A stretch of DNA of 64,000 nucleotides from UBA9926 sp018645765 (GCA_949372755.1 CASIBO010000001.1:186001-250000); one strand, 5' to 3'. Shown: positions 43,743-53,963, numbered from the stretch's first letter. The notes: generated from the sequence alone by a model not told the origin. Translations and numbers: made by a program.

Positions 43743-44585
43743 TCAATCGACTAAACGTTTACGAGCTTGGAAGCCCTCAAAAATCTGCCGCCAGATCGGA
43801 CCCGGCAGCCCGTCCCCAATCCGATCGTCATTAACCTGGCCTACCGGGGCCAACTCCAGCCCAGTCGAACTTAGCCATATTTCTGAGGCCGCCCTCAACT
43901 GCGGTTCGCCGAAGTCCGCTTCTCGGAGCGGCACCTTCGCCTCGACAGCCACTTGGATGATCTCGTCTCGCGTAATCCCGTGCAAGAGCCACTGACTCTT
44001 GGGCGGCGTTACGATCTCTCCATCAACCACAATAAATACGTTAGAAGCGGTGCCTTCGGTCACTTTATCGCCCCGAATCATAATCGCATCGTCATACCCA
44101 TTTGCCAGCGCCCGATTTTTGATCATGCCATTGGCAATCAAGCTCGTAACCTTGATGTCCGCCCGATGCCAACGAATATCCTCGGCTGTTTCAACCTTTA
44201 AAGGCTGAATTTCCGCGACGGTTTTCGGCTGAAAGGCCGTGACCGTCAGCAATACGGTCGGCGAACTATCTGGGTAGATATGGGATCGCTCGGTTGCGGT
44301 GCCTCGGGTAACCTGGATATAAATCAGCGCCTGCGCCTCGCCCGACTTTTCTACCGCTTCATCTAACAGCGTAGACCAAGCCTCAGCCGACATGACCGGC
44401 GCCAAACCAATTTCAGCTTGTGACCGGGCCAATCGCACCAGGTGCTGGGCTTTGGTAAAAATCCTACCGTCATAGACCGGCATGACCTCATAGACGCCAT
44501 CGCCAAACATAAAGCCTCGGTCAAAAACCGAAACCTTGGCTTCGCTCGGCGGCATCCACTGCCCGTTCAAATATGCTATCGCCAC
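43743..44585 (-). CDS. class IV aminotransferase, D-alanine aminotransferase-like
   Basis: A 280-residue PLP enzyme of fold type IV. Family features are YLNGQWMPPSEAKVSVFDRGFMFGDGVYEV, QVTRGTATERSH, catalytic Lys in RADIKVTSLI, MIKNRALANGYDDAIMI and VTEGTASNVF. This set fits D-amino-acid transaminase more than branched-chain aminotransferase. The GTG at 44585 is taken as the start, since AAGGAGC lies nine bases upstream and the protein then begins like the family; a TTG at 44624 adds 13 unmatched residues. D-glutamate supply for cell wall synthesis is the usual role. Confidence 0.88.
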   Translation of the reverse strand: MAIAYLNGQWMPPSEAKVSVFDRGFMFGDGVYEVMPVYDGRIFTKAQHLVRLARSQAEIGLAPVMSAEAWSTLLDEAVEKSGEAQALIYIQVTRGTATERSHIYPDSSPTVLLTVTAFQPKTVAEIQPLKVETAEDIRWHRADIKVTSLIANGMIKNRALANGYDDAIMIRGDKVTEGTASNVFIVVDGEIVTPPKSQWLLHGITRDEIIQVAVEAKVPLREADFGEPQLRAASEIWLSSTGLELAPVGQVNDDRIGDGLPGPIWRQIFEGFQARKRLVD

Positions 44586-44653
44586 GCCCGTACTGCTCCT
44601 TGCTTTAACTGTTTCCGGATCCAAACCTCGTGATTTTGACCTAACGCTTGCGA

Positions 44654-45475
44654 TTAACGCCCAATAAACACCGGTTCACGTTTCGCGACAAAGGCTTTGG
44701 TCGCTTCTTTATGATCGGTTGTCTGACCGCAATGCACATGATGAGTGGCTTCCAAGTCCATGCAATCATCAACATCCCCTGCCAAAGCGCGATTCAAATT
44801 CTCTTTCATGTAACGGTAGGCAACGGTTGGGCCTGCGGCCAACCGATTCGCGATTTCCATTGTTTTGGTCATTAAACCTTCCGGCTCCACTACCCAATTT
44901 GTGAGCCCAAGCCGGAGGGCTTCGGCCGCATCAACCCGGTCTGACAAATAATACAACTCCCGCGCCTTGGCGGTGCCCAAAAGCTGGGTCATAAAATAGG
45001 TGCCGCCATAGTCGCCAGAGAAACCAACACGTGCGAACGCAGTGGTCATAATCGCGCTCGAGGCCATCACCCGGAGATCGCACGCCAAAGCAAAACTTAA
45101 GCCCGCGCCAGCGGCCGCACCGGGTAAGGCCGCAATCGTCGGCTTGGGCATTTTGAACAATTTACCCGCTGTTGCCCGCTGCATTACCCGCTGCGCATGA
45201 ATCGCGCCATCAATCGTGTTGTCGCCAACAGTCCCATCGCCAGACGCTGCCATACCCTTCACATCACCGCCTGCGCAAAACCCTTTTCCGGCACCGGTCA
45301 GGACGATGCATTTAATCGCCGGGTCTAACTCCCAAGCGGCTAAGGTGTGCGACAAAGCCGCATTCATCTCACCGGACATTGCATTACGCGCATCCGGTCG
45401 ATTTAAGGTGATCACACCGACCCCATCTATATTTTCTGCCAGCAGATCCTTCGTACCTGTCTCGATTGTTGTCAT
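44654..45475 (-). CDS. crotonase-fold enoyl-CoA hydratase/isomerase
   Basis: A 273-residue crotonase. The CoA-binding NRPDARNAMS, oxyanion-hole GKGFCAGGDVKGM and GAAAGAGLSFALACD segments are clear. The two Glu residues of typical hydratases are missing: position 144 is within GAGLSFA (no Glu) and the second site reads VGFSGDYGGTYF, an Asp as in PaaG-type isomerases. It is therefore more likely an isomerase or another crotonase activity than simple hydration. It stands alone, divergent from the carboxylase gene. Confidence 0.88.
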   Translation of the reverse strand: MTTIETGTKDLLAENIDGVGVITLNRPDARNAMSGEMNAALSHTLAAWELDPAIKCIVLTGAGKGFCAGGDVKGMAASGDGTVGDNTIDGAIHAQRVMQRATAGKLFKMPKPTIAALPGAAAGAGLSFALACDLRVMASSAIMTTAFARVGFSGDYGGTYFMTQLLGTAKARELYYLSDRVDAAEALRLGLTNWVVEPEGLMTKTMEIANRLAAGPTVAYRYMKENLNRALAGDVDDCMDLEATHHVHCGQTTDHKEATKAFVAKREPVFIGR

Positions 45476-45614
45476 CGACGCGCTCCTAGATATTTTCCTC
45501 AGAAGTCTACCATGGCCTTTTGTTGACTCACGCTAAATTTGATCCGGTAAACCACTGACAAATTGCTGGCGTTGCGATAGCTTTACAGTTCACTTTTGCT
45601 GACTCGCACGCACC

Positions 45615-48600
45615 ATGAATAGATTACTCATCGCAAACCGCGGGGAAATAGCCGTACGCATCATCACAACCGCCCAAGACCTCGGCATCGCCTGCATCAG
45701 CGTTTACCCAGACGACGATGGCCTGGCCCAACATGTGCGCCTAGCTGATGATCATTACTGTCTACCCGGCGCGGGGGCAGCCGCTTATCTGGATATCGAC
45801 GCCATCATTGCAGCAGCGGTTGCAACCAATGCCGATGCCATACACCCAGGTTACGGATTCCTGAGCGAGCGCCACGATTTCGCCGCAGCTTGCGATGCCG
45901 CAGGCATTACCTTTGTTGGCCCCACCACGGAACAACTGGCGCAATTTGGCAACAAGGCAGGGGCTCGGGCGCTGGCGAAGGCGCACGAGGTGCCGCTCAT
46001 TTTGGGCACCAATGGCGACACCACCTTGGCGGAGGCCGCGGACTTTCGAAAGACCCTTTTAGATGAGCCGATGCTCATCAAGGCCGTACACGGCGGCGGT
46101 GGCCGCGGCATGCGGCAGGTTCACGCAGCGGATGATCTTGAAAAACTTTTTGAGCGCTGCCAATCCGAAGCGGCGTTGGCCTTTGGGCAAAGCGCCGTGT
46201 ACGTTGAGCAATACCTGCCCGACGTTCGGCATATTGAAGTTCAAATCCTGGGGGATGGCCAAGGTGGGGTTGTTCACCTTTGGGAGCGGGACTGCTCCGT
46301 GCAACGTCAAAACCAAAAACTCATCGAGATTGCCCCGAGCCCAGCCATTCCCGCCAGCACGCGCGATCTGCTATTGCGTGACGCCCTCACCATGGCCCAA
46401 TCTGCAAACTATCGCGGCTTGGGCACCTTCGAATTCTTAGTGGATGCTAATAAACCCGAGCGCTATTTCTTTATCGAGGCCAATGCCCGGCTGCAAGTCG
46501 AGCACACCGTGACAGAATGCATCACAGGACTTGATTTGGTGGCCCTGCAATTAAAAGTTGCTGATGGTGCAAGCCTTGCCGATTTGAACCTGACCGAGGC
46601 CCCGCAAGCAGAGGGCTTTGCGATTCAGTGCCGGGTGAATATGGAAACCTTATCCGAAAAAGGCTTTTTCAAACCGACAGGCGGGCAAATCACCCACTAT
46701 GCACCACCCACAGGCTTCGGGGTCCGGGTTGACGGCTTTGCCTACCGAGGCTATCAAACCAGCACCCGTTATGATTCGCTGCTGGCCAAAGTCATCACCC
46801 ACAGTCGTAGCCCGGCCTTTGCCAGCGCGACGGCTAAGGCGCAGCGCGCGCTCGCTGATTTCCAAATCGAAGGCTTTGATACCAACCTCACTTTTCTGCA
46901 AGACCTTCTCCATCAACCCGAATTCGCAAACAGCACGCTGCTGACGCAGTTTGTTGATACTCACCTTCCTGAAATTTCCGCACGGCTCAGCAAGGCCGCA
47001 GCTCTGAGCGCAGAGACAGCTCGGAGCGATCAACCCAACCCAGGCGCAGGCGCCGCTGTCGATGCCCGTGATCCGCTTGCTGTCCTAAACCATCGCGCAA
47101 CTGAAAAGACTACCGCGACCGAACCGACGGCAAGCGGGCCTTCGGGCAGCCTCGCCATCGGCGCGCCACTGCAAGGCACCGTGGTTGAAATTAACGTCTC
47201 GCCGAATCAGGAGGTCTATGCGGGGCAACCCTTGCTGGTTATGGATGCCATGAAGATGGAACACGTGGTCAGCGCCCCCGAAAGCGGGGTCGTCCTTCAA
47301 ATCGCAGTCACAGCAGGTGACGCCGTGTTTGAGGACCATGCTCTTCTGCATATTATGCCGGGCGCAGTGACGGTTTCGGATGCGACCACCAATACACAAG
47401 TTGATCTTGACCATATTCGTCCAGATTTGGCTGAAGCCAACCTCAGGCATCAATATGGCTTCGATGAAAACCGGCCGACCGCGGTCGCCAAGCGCCGAAA
47501 AACGCTACATCGAACAGCTCGAGAAAATGTCAACGACCTGTGCGACCCGGAGTCGTTCATCGAATATGGCTCGCTGGCCATCGCAGCTCAGCGCCGCCGC
47601 CGATCTGTGCAAGACCTTATGGAAAACACACCCGGTGACGGCATGGTCTGCGGCATTGGCAGCGTCAATGGCGATTTGTTCCCAGATGAGAACACCCAAA
47701 CCGTTGTCATGTCCTACGACTACATGGTGCTTGCCGGGACCCAAGGACTACAGAATCATCGTAAGAAAGACCGCATGTTTGAAGTCGCGGAACAACTCAA
47801 ACTCCCCATCATTCTGCTCGCCGAGGGTGGTGGCGGCCGACCCGGTGACACGGACGGCGCCGGTATCGCAGGCCTCGACTGTTTGGCCTTTCAACTCTAC
47901 GCCGCGCTCTCAGGCCTGGTGCCTCGAATCGGCATCACCAGTGGTCGCTGCTTTGCCGGCAATGCCGTTTTACTCGGCTGCAGTGACATTGTGATTGCCA
48001 CAGAGGACAGCAATATTGGGATTGGCGGCCCCGCTATGATCGAAGGTGGTGGGCTGGGCGTTTTTACGCCGGATGAGGTTGGTCCCATGTCGGTGCAGGT
48101 CCCGAATGGCGTCGTGGACATCGCTGTGAAGGACGAAGCCGAAGCCATGTTCATGGCGAAAAAGCTGTTGTCGTATTTCCAAGGGCCCGTCTCGGATTTC
48201 ACCTGCGACGACCAACGCAAGTTGCGCGCCGCAATCCCTGAAAACCGGCTGCGGGTCTATGACATCCACGAGATTATCAACTGCATTGCCGACACGGGCT
48301 CCGTGCTCGAACTCAGACCCCACTTTGGCGTGGGCATGATCACCGCGTTCATCCGCGTTGCAGGCAAACCGATGGGCCTCATCGCGAATGACCCGGTTCA
48401 CCTCTCTGGCGCCATCGACAGTGACGGCGCCGACAAGGCCGCGCGCTTCATGCAGCTGTGTGATGCCTTTGATTTACCAATCGTGTCACTGGTCGATTGC
48501 CCCGGTATCATGGTTGGCCCGGAAATCGAAAAAACCGCTTTGGTGCGGCACGCCAGCCGGGTCTTCGTGACCTGCACCAGTCTCACCGTGCCCTTGTTTG

Positions 48601-48971
48601 CGATTGTGCTGCGCAAAGGCTACGGCCTCGGCGCGCAAGCGATGACCGGCGGCGGCTTTAAGGCATCCGCCTTTACCGTCACCTGGCCCACCGGCGAGTT
48701 TGGGGGCATGGGCCTTGAGGGCGCAGTCAAACTCGGCTACCGCAAAGAACTTGAAGCGATCACGGACCCAGAGCAGCGGCGAGTTGAATACGAAAAGCGG
48801 GTGGCCCAAATGTACGATCGCGGCAAAGCCGTGAATTTTGCCACCGCGTTTGAAATCGACGAAGTAATCGACCCGAAAGATACCCGGCACTGGATTATTT
48901 CCGGGTTAAAGTCGACGCCCAAGCCCATCCCCAGAACCGGCAAGAAGCGCCCCTTCATCGACACCTGGTAG
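45615..48971 (+). CDS. single-chain acyl-CoA carboxylase (BC-BCCP-CT)
   Basis: A 1118-residue biotin-dependent carboxylase with all three functions in one chain. The biotin carboxylase part (1-~450) starts LLIANRGEIAVRII, with HPGYGFLSE, KAVHGGGGRGMRQV and the EANARLQVEHTVTE motif. The biotin carrier domain has MDAMKMEHV with biotinyl Lys547. The carboxyltransferase part (about 600-1118) has PGDGMVCGIGSVNG, AEGGGGRPGDTDG and KASAFTVTWPTGEFGGMGLEGAV. This order matches the single-chain long-chain acyl-CoA carboxylase described in mycobacteria, so acetyl-, propionyl- or longer acyl-CoA could be the substrate. An enoyl-CoA hydratase-like gene is divergent. It ends at a strong terminator. Confidence 0.94.
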   Translation: MNRLLIANRGEIAVRIITTAQDLGIACISVYPDDDGLAQHVRLADDHYCLPGAGAAAYLDIDAIIAAAVATNADAIHPGYGFLSERHDFAAACDAAGITFVGPTTEQLAQFGNKAGARALAKAHEVPLILGTNGDTTLAEAADFRKTLLDEPMLIKAVHGGGGRGMRQVHAADDLEKLFERCQSEAALAFGQSAVYVEQYLPDVRHIEVQILGDGQGGVVHLWERDCSVQRQNQKLIEIAPSPAIPASTRDLLLRDALTMAQSANYRGLGTFEFLVDANKPERYFFIEANARLQVEHTVTECITGLDLVALQLKVADGASLADLNLTEAPQAEGFAIQCRVNMETLSEKGFFKPTGGQITHYAPPTGFGVRVDGFAYRGYQTSTRYDSLLAKVITHSRSPAFASATAKAQRALADFQIEGFDTNLTFLQDLLHQPEFANSTLLTQFVDTHLPEISARLSKAAALSAETARSDQPNPGAGAAVDARDPLAVLNHRATEKTTATEPTASGPSGSLAIGAPLQGTVVEINVSPNQEVYAGQPLLVMDAMKMEHVVSAPESGVVLQIAVTAGDAVFEDHALLHIMPGAVTVSDATTNTQVDLDHIRPDLAEANLRHQYGFDENRPTAVAKRRKTLHRTARENVNDLCDPESFIEYGSLAIAAQRRRRSVQDLMENTPGDGMVCGIGSVNGDLFPDENTQTVVMSYDYMVLAGTQGLQNHRKKDRMFEVAEQLKLPIILLAEGGGGRPGDTDGAGIAGLDCLAFQLYAALSGLVPRIGITSGRCFAGNAVLLGCSDIVIATEDSNIGIGGPAMIEGGGLGVFTPDEVGPMSVQVPNGVVDIAVKDEAEAMFMAKKLLSYFQGPVSDFTCDDQRKLRAAIPENRLRVYDIHEIINCIADTGSVLELRPHFGVGMITAFIRVAGKPMGLIANDPVHLSGAIDSDGADKAARFMQLCDAFDLPIVSLVDCPGIMVGPEIEKTALVRHASRVFVTCTSLTVPLFAIVLRKGYGLGAQAMTGGGFKASAFTVTWPTGEFGGMGLEGAVKLGYRKELEAITDPEQRRVEYEKRVAQMYDRGKAVNFATAFEIDEVIDPKDTRHWIISGLKSTPKPIPRTGKKRPFIDTW

Positions 48972-48987
48972 GTGGCTGTCGACGCCA

Positions 48988-49016
48988 AAAAAAACGCCCC
49001 GTTTGGGGCGTTTTCA
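48988..49016. terminator. bidirectional intrinsic terminator
   Basis: Stem AAAACGCCCC (48991-49000), loop GTTT, GGGGCGTTTT (49005-49014), with A- and T-runs on both sides. It lies between the convergent carboxylase and aldehyde dehydrogenase genes and serves both. Confidence 0.93.
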
Positions 49017-49040
49017 GGTGTCACACTAAACCTTAAACGT

Positions 49041-50468
49041 TTAGCCAGCAGGAACAAAGATCGCTTTGGTTTCAAGGAATTCCTCGAAGCCCAACTCACC
49101 CCATTCCCGACCATTACCAGACTGCTTGTAGCCGCCAAACGGCGCGGTGAAGTCAGCCCCGCTGCCATTAATGTGGACGTTGCCACTTCGAATTTGCGCA
49201 GCAACCGCCAAAGCATGATCCACATCGCCCGACTGAACATACCCAGACAAGCCGTAGGGCGTGTCATTGGCAATTTCAATCGCTTGCGCTTCGGTTTCAT
49301 AGGGCAGGATTGACAGGACAGGCCCGAAAATCTCTTCGCGCGCGATCGTCATATCATTGTTGACGTTGCCAAAGATCGTGGGCTTCACATAGTAGCCCGC
49401 GTTCAAGCCATCGGGCCGGCCCGTCCCACCGCAAACGAGCTCAGCGCCTTCATCTATCCCTTGCTGAATCAAGCCTTGGATCTTATTCCACTGCACTTCG
49501 CTGACCACCGGGCCCATCGTTGTGCCCTCGCCAAAGGGGTCGCCTGGCTTTGCCGACTCCGCCGTCTTCTTCGCGATTTCCAGCGCTTGTGCATGAGATG
49601 CCTGAGGCACCAACATACGGGTCGGTGCATTACAGCTTTGACCTGAGTTGGTAAAGATCTGGCTCACGCCACCACTAACCGCTTTTTCTAAGTCCGCATC
49701 TTCGAGCACGATGTTGGCTGATTTACCGCCCAGCTCCTGCGCCACACGCTTAACCGTGTCGGCCGCGGCTTTCGCGACGAGGACACCTGCACGGGTTGAC
49801 CCTGTAAAAGACATCATGTGAATATCTGGATGTGAAGACATGGCTTCACCCACATTCGGGCCATCGCCATTCACCAAGTTGAACACGCCAGCCGGCACAC
49901 CTGCCGCATGTAACACTTCTGCTAAAATAATACCGTTGACGGGCGCCACTTCACTAGGCTTCAACACCATCGTACAGCCCGCTGCCAATGCTGGCGCAAC
50001 TTTGCAAGAGATCTGATTGATTGGCCAGTTCCAAGGGGTAATCAAACCGCAAACGCCAACGGGTTCGCGACGTAGCAGGTATTTACCCTTGCGCTCTTCC
50101 CATTCGAAGGTCTTGAGCATTTCGAGGGTCGTTGCAAAGTGCGCTTGGCCCGTCGCTGCTTGAGCTGCTTTAGACAGCCAAAGCGGCGCGCCCATTTCGG
50201 TTGAAATAGCCGCTGCAATCTCGTCATAGCGCTTGGTGTATTCCGCAAGGATTGAACCCAAAAGCTCGACCCGCTCAGCGACGGTCGTTGTAGAGAAGCT
50301 ATCGAAAGCGCCGCTCGCCGCAGCCACGGCCTTTTCAACATCGGCAGCGCTGCCCATACTGATCGTTGCAAAGGGCTGCTCGGTGGCAGGATTAATGACT
50401 TCCAGGCTCGAAGGGGTCACGGGGTCGACCCATTCGCCATTGATATAAAATTGCATATATTCTTGCAT
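49041..50468 (-). CDS. aldehyde dehydrogenase family protein
   Basis: A 475-residue NAD(P)-dependent aldehyde dehydrogenase. The Rossmann segment TPWNWPI, FTGSTRAG, general base Glu245 in QELGGKSANIV, catalytic Cys279 in SGQSCNAPTR and the C-terminal PFGGYKQSGNGREWG are all present. It converts aldehydes to carboxylic acids; the substrate is open. A GAGGAAACATC site precedes the start. It is monocistronic and shares the terminator with the carboxylase gene. Confidence 0.95.
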   Translation of the reverse strand: MQEYMQFYINGEWVDPVTPSSLEVINPATEQPFATISMGSAADVEKAVAAASGAFDSFSTTTVAERVELLGSILAEYTKRYDEIAAAISTEMGAPLWLSKAAQAATGQAHFATTLEMLKTFEWEERKGKYLLRREPVGVCGLITPWNWPINQISCKVAPALAAGCTMVLKPSEVAPVNGIILAEVLHAAGVPAGVFNLVNGDGPNVGEAMSSHPDIHMMSFTGSTRAGVLVAKAAADTVKRVAQELGGKSANIVLEDADLEKAVSGGVSQIFTNSGQSCNAPTRMLVPQASHAQALEIAKKTAESAKPGDPFGEGTTMGPVVSEVQWNKIQGLIQQGIDEGAELVCGGTGRPDGLNAGYYVKPTIFGNVNNDMTIAREEIFGPVLSILPYETEAQAIEIANDTPYGLSGYVQSGDVDHALAVAAQIRSGNVHINGSGADFTAPFGGYKQSGNGREWGELGFEEFLETKAIFVPAG

Positions 50469-50687
50469 GATGTTTCCTCTTTCTTACTGAATGAGCCTTA
50501 ATAAAGAAGGCAGTTTTAAACTTTAACCTATTCGGTGGCGTCCAATGGGGATGGGTCGCCTTGACCGCTGTCCAGCACGACGGACCCTCTCTCGGTTGAT
50601 CTGCCAGAACCCGACTAAACGCGGAATCCCAACCTACAAAGCGCCCTGTGGGTTGTCAAGGCAAAAGGTGTTTTCGGCGCAAGCTTG

Positions 50688-51818
50688 TTATTGAACAAAC
50701 TGAATCAGAACCCCTGCCGCTACCGCCGAGCCGATCACCCCTGCGACATTGGGTCCCATTGCATGCATCAACAAGAAGTTGTTGGGGTTGGCTTCTAGCC
50801 CTAGTTTACTGGCAACTCTGGCCGCCATCGGCACCGCCGACACCCCGGCCGCGCCGATGAGTGGATTGATCGGTTGCTTCACAATGAGGTTCATACTCTT
50901 TGCCATCAAAACACCGGTTGCCGTGCCAATACAAAACGCAACCATCCCCAACAGCAGAATCCCGAGGGTTTCGAAAACCAAAAACTGCTCGGCTCTGAGT
51001 TTGGAGCCCACCGCCAAACCTAAAAAGATGGTCGTAATATTCACTAAGGCATTCTGAGTGGTATCGCTTAAACGATTCACAACACCGCACTCGCGCATCA
51101 AATTACCAAAGCAAAACATCCCCAAAAGCGGCGCCGCACTCGGCACCAGCAGCGCAACCAGCAGGAGCAACATGAGCGGGAACACAATTTTTTCGCGCTG
51201 CGACACTTCTCGCAACTGGACCATCTCGATCTTTCGCTCGGCCTCGGTCGTAAGCAGGCGCATGATCGGTGGCTGGATAAGCGGCACCAGAGCCATATAA
51301 GAATAAGCGGCAACCGCGATGGCGCCCAACAGATGCGGCGCCAACTGCCCAGCAACATAGATCGCGGTCGGCCCGTCCGCGCCGCCAATAATACCTATGG
51401 CTGCCGCTTCCGAAACCGAGAAGTTAAAGATCCCCAGTTCGCTTAACCCCAAGGCGCCCAGCAGGGTCGCAAAAATACCAAATTGCGCGGCAGCGCCAAG
51501 AAACAGTGTTTTTGGATTGGCGAGGAGCGGACCAAAGTCCGTCATGGCGCCGACGCCCATAAAGATGAGCAGCGGAAACATCCCGGTTTCAATGCCTAAG
51601 GCATAGAACTGATGCAGGATGCCGTCGCCAACGGCGATATCGACACCCGGAATATTGGCCAAGAGCCCGCCAAACCCAATGGGTACCAGCAGCAAGGGCT
51701 CAAAGCCTTTCACGATCGCCAGATACAAAAGCGTGAGTCCAATACAGATCATTGCAAACTGATCCAGATGCATCTGATACAGGCCGGTGCTTTGCCAAAG
51801 CTGCAGCAATTGATCCAT
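50688..51818 (-). CDS. oadB: Na+-translocating oxaloacetate decarboxylase subunit beta
   Basis: A 376-residue polytopic membrane protein of the decarboxylase beta-subunit family. Recognised by VPIGFGGLLANIPG, the GADGPTAIYVAGQLAPHLLGAIAVAAYSYMALVPLIQPP region with the sodium-site Asp, LMRECGVVNRLSDTTQN and NPLIGAAGVSAVPMAARV. It decarboxylates the carboxybiotin delivered by the alpha subunit and exports Na+. It follows oadA by only three bases, completing oadGAB. Confidence 0.95.
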   Translation of the reverse strand: MDQLLQLWQSTGLYQMHLDQFAMICIGLTLLYLAIVKGFEPLLLVPIGFGGLLANIPGVDIAVGDGILHQFYALGIETGMFPLLIFMGVGAMTDFGPLLANPKTLFLGAAAQFGIFATLLGALGLSELGIFNFSVSEAAAIGIIGGADGPTAIYVAGQLAPHLLGAIAVAAYSYMALVPLIQPPIMRLLTTEAERKIEMVQLREVSQREKIVFPLMLLLLVALLVPSAAPLLGMFCFGNLMRECGVVNRLSDTTQNALVNITTIFLGLAVGSKLRAEQFLVFETLGILLLGMVAFCIGTATGVLMAKSMNLIVKQPINPLIGAAGVSAVPMAARVASKLGLEANPNNFLLMHAMGPNVAGVIGSAVAAGVLIQFVQ

Positions 51819-51821
51819 CGG

Positions 51822-53618
51822 TTAGCTCAGCATCATTAAGGATTCGCCTACTTTGACCGCATCGCCCTCGCGCACGAGGACCTCGCTGACGAGGCCTGCG
51901 CTGGTTGCGCGGATCTCGGTCTCCATTTTCATCGCCTCAAGAATCAGCACAACTTGGCCCGCCGCCACCGATTCCCCGGCTTTTACCAAAACCTTAAACA
52001 CATTGCCCGCAAGTGGCGCGGGGAAACTCACCAACATTGAAGGACTTGAAGGCGTTGCACCAACGACCGGCGTCATATCCGCAATCTCGCCACCCTGGGT
52101 TACTGAGACCACAAAGGTTTGCCCAGCGACGGCCACCGTGTAGGTTTCAGGCCCGCCACTCGAGACCGATGGCGCGGCCGCATCCGGCGCTTTCGTTGTA
52201 TTTTCAATACCAGTTGGCACCGGCTCAAACGCCGCCGGGTTATCTCGGTTCTCAAAAAACTTTAAAGCAACTTGGGGAAACAAAGCATAGGTTAAGACGT
52301 CATCTTCCAGATGCTCACCAAAGAGGATCGGCCGCTCTTCGGCAATCCCTTCGAGTTCCGCCTGCAACCGATCGAACTCTGGGCTGAGTAAATCCGCGGG
52401 CCGGCAGGTGATGGCCGTCTCCCCTGCCAAGACCTTAGCTTGCAGATCTGCATCAACGGGCGCGGGTGTTGCGCCGTATTCTCCTTTTAATACTGCTTGG
52501 GTTTCTTTGGTGATGTTACTGTAGCGTTCGCCGGTTAGAACATTCAGCACCGCTTGAGTACCAACAATTTGTGAGGTTGGCGTAACCAGTGGAATAAAGC
52601 CGAGCTCGGCCCGAACTTTCGGAATTTCCTCAAGCACCGCATCCAATTTGTCGGTCGCATTTTGTTCTTTTAACTGCCCTTCAAGGTTGGTCAGCATACC
52701 GCCCGGGACTTGCGCCACCAGGATGCGAGAATCAATACCACGTAAGGCGCCTTCAAAGGCGGCATATTTTTTTCGAACGGCCCGAAAGTAGGCTGCGATT
52801 TCCTCGAGCAAGACCATGTTCAAACCGGTATCCCGTTCGGTGCCTTGCAGAATCGCCACCACACTTTCGGTGGGCGAATGCCCATACGTCATGCTCATAG
52901 AACTGATGGCGGTATCCACATTATCAATACCCGCCTCAATGGATTTGAGATAAGTTGCAGTCGACAGACCGGTGGTTGCATGGCACTGCATGTGAATCGG
53001 GATCTGAACGGTTTTCTTCAAGCCGCTCACCAATTCAAACGCCGCATAGGGCGTGAGCAGACCCGCCATGTCTTTGATGGCAATGGAATCGGCGCCCATC
53101 GATTCCAAGCGCGCTGCCATTTCGAGCCAGCCCGCTAAATTATGCATTGGGCTCACCGTGTAGGACAACGTGCCTTGCGCATGCTTTTCCTGCTTTCGCA
53201 CCGCGGCGATCGCACATTCTAAGTTGCGCGGGTCGTTCATTGCATCGAAAACCCGAAACACATCGACGCCATTGATCGCTGCGCGCTCAACGAACTTTTC
53301 GACCAGGTCATCCGCATAATGCCGGTAGCCCAAAATATTTTGACCCCGAAACAGCATTTGCTGAGGCGTATTGGGCATTGCCGCTTTCAGCGCTCGAATC
53401 CGTTCCCAGGGGTCCTCCCCCAAATACCGAATGCAGGCATCAAAGGTTGCACCACCCCAGCTTTCTAAGGACCAAAAGCCAACCTGATCGAGTTTTTCCG
53501 CAATCGGCAGCATGTCGTCTAAGCGCAGACGGGTTGCGAACAACGATTGATGCGCGTCTCTTAGCACCACATCCGTGATCCCAAGCGGCGCCGATTTCGA
53601 CAAACCCTGCTCAGACAT
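51822..53618 (-). CDS. oadA: oxaloacetate decarboxylase subunit alpha
   Basis: A 598-residue biotin protein. The carboxyltransferase TIM barrel starts VVLRDAHQSLFATRLR with the metal-site Asp, then WGGATFDACIRYLGEDPW, IKDMAGLLTPYAA and the metal-binding MQCHATTGLS. A PYC/OADA association domain follows, then a Pro/Ala-rich hinge and a biotinyl domain with LILEAMKMETEI at the end. It transfers CO2 from oxaloacetate to biotin. It is the middle gene of oadGAB; GAGGTTT precedes the start. Confidence 0.95.
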   Translation of the reverse strand: MSEQGLSKSAPLGITDVVLRDAHQSLFATRLRLDDMLPIAEKLDQVGFWSLESWGGATFDACIRYLGEDPWERIRALKAAMPNTPQQMLFRGQNILGYRHYADDLVEKFVERAAINGVDVFRVFDAMNDPRNLECAIAAVRKQEKHAQGTLSYTVSPMHNLAGWLEMAARLESMGADSIAIKDMAGLLTPYAAFELVSGLKKTVQIPIHMQCHATTGLSTATYLKSIEAGIDNVDTAISSMSMTYGHSPTESVVAILQGTERDTGLNMVLLEEIAAYFRAVRKKYAAFEGALRGIDSRILVAQVPGGMLTNLEGQLKEQNATDKLDAVLEEIPKVRAELGFIPLVTPTSQIVGTQAVLNVLTGERYSNITKETQAVLKGEYGATPAPVDADLQAKVLAGETAITCRPADLLSPEFDRLQAELEGIAEERPILFGEHLEDDVLTYALFPQVALKFFENRDNPAAFEPVPTGIENTTKAPDAAAPSVSSGGPETYTVAVAGQTFVVSVTQGGEIADMTPVVGATPSSPSMLVSFPAPLAGNVFKVLVKAGESVAAGQVVLILEAMKMETEIRATSAGLVSEVLVREGDAVKVGESLMMLS

Positions 53619-53717
53619 AAACCTCGCTCCAAAAAACTTTTATTAATCTCATCCGTCGGGCAATCAGGCTCGCTTTTGCAGCAACCTAGCGCTTTTCGGA
53701 ATACTTACCTTAATTCC

Positions 53718-53963
53718 TTACTGCGCTTGACCATCTCGGTATCGCCGAACGGCCGCTGCCACCGCGGCTAAGATGGCAGGCGATGGCCCTGGTTGCCCAG
53801 TCGCCGAGAGCGGCACCGGGTTTAGGGTCTCAGCGCTTGAAAAGCGGATGATCAAACGCGACATCAAGCTGGTTACAAAGACCAGTAAGGTCAAAAACGC
53901 AAACACCGTCCCCATACCCAGCAGGACAAGCTCGAGACCCATTGCGGTTAAATCTGGCGCCAT
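53718..53963 (-). CDS. oadG: oxaloacetate decarboxylase subunit gamma
   Basis: An 81-residue membrane protein. One hydrophobic helix (LELVLLGMGTVFAFLTLLVFVTSLM) precedes a Pro-rich linker and a C-terminal helix ILAAVAAAVRRYRDG, the pattern of OadG_gamma, which joins the alpha and beta subunits. The ATG at 53963 is preceded by GTGGAACTGTC; a frame extending to 54143 runs through the tRNA and is artefactual. It leads the oadGAB operon. Confidence 0.87.
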   Translation of the reverse strand: MAPDLTAMGLELVLLGMGTVFAFLTLLVFVTSLMSRLIIRFSSAETLNPVPLSATGQPGPSPAILAAVAAAVRRYRDGQAQ

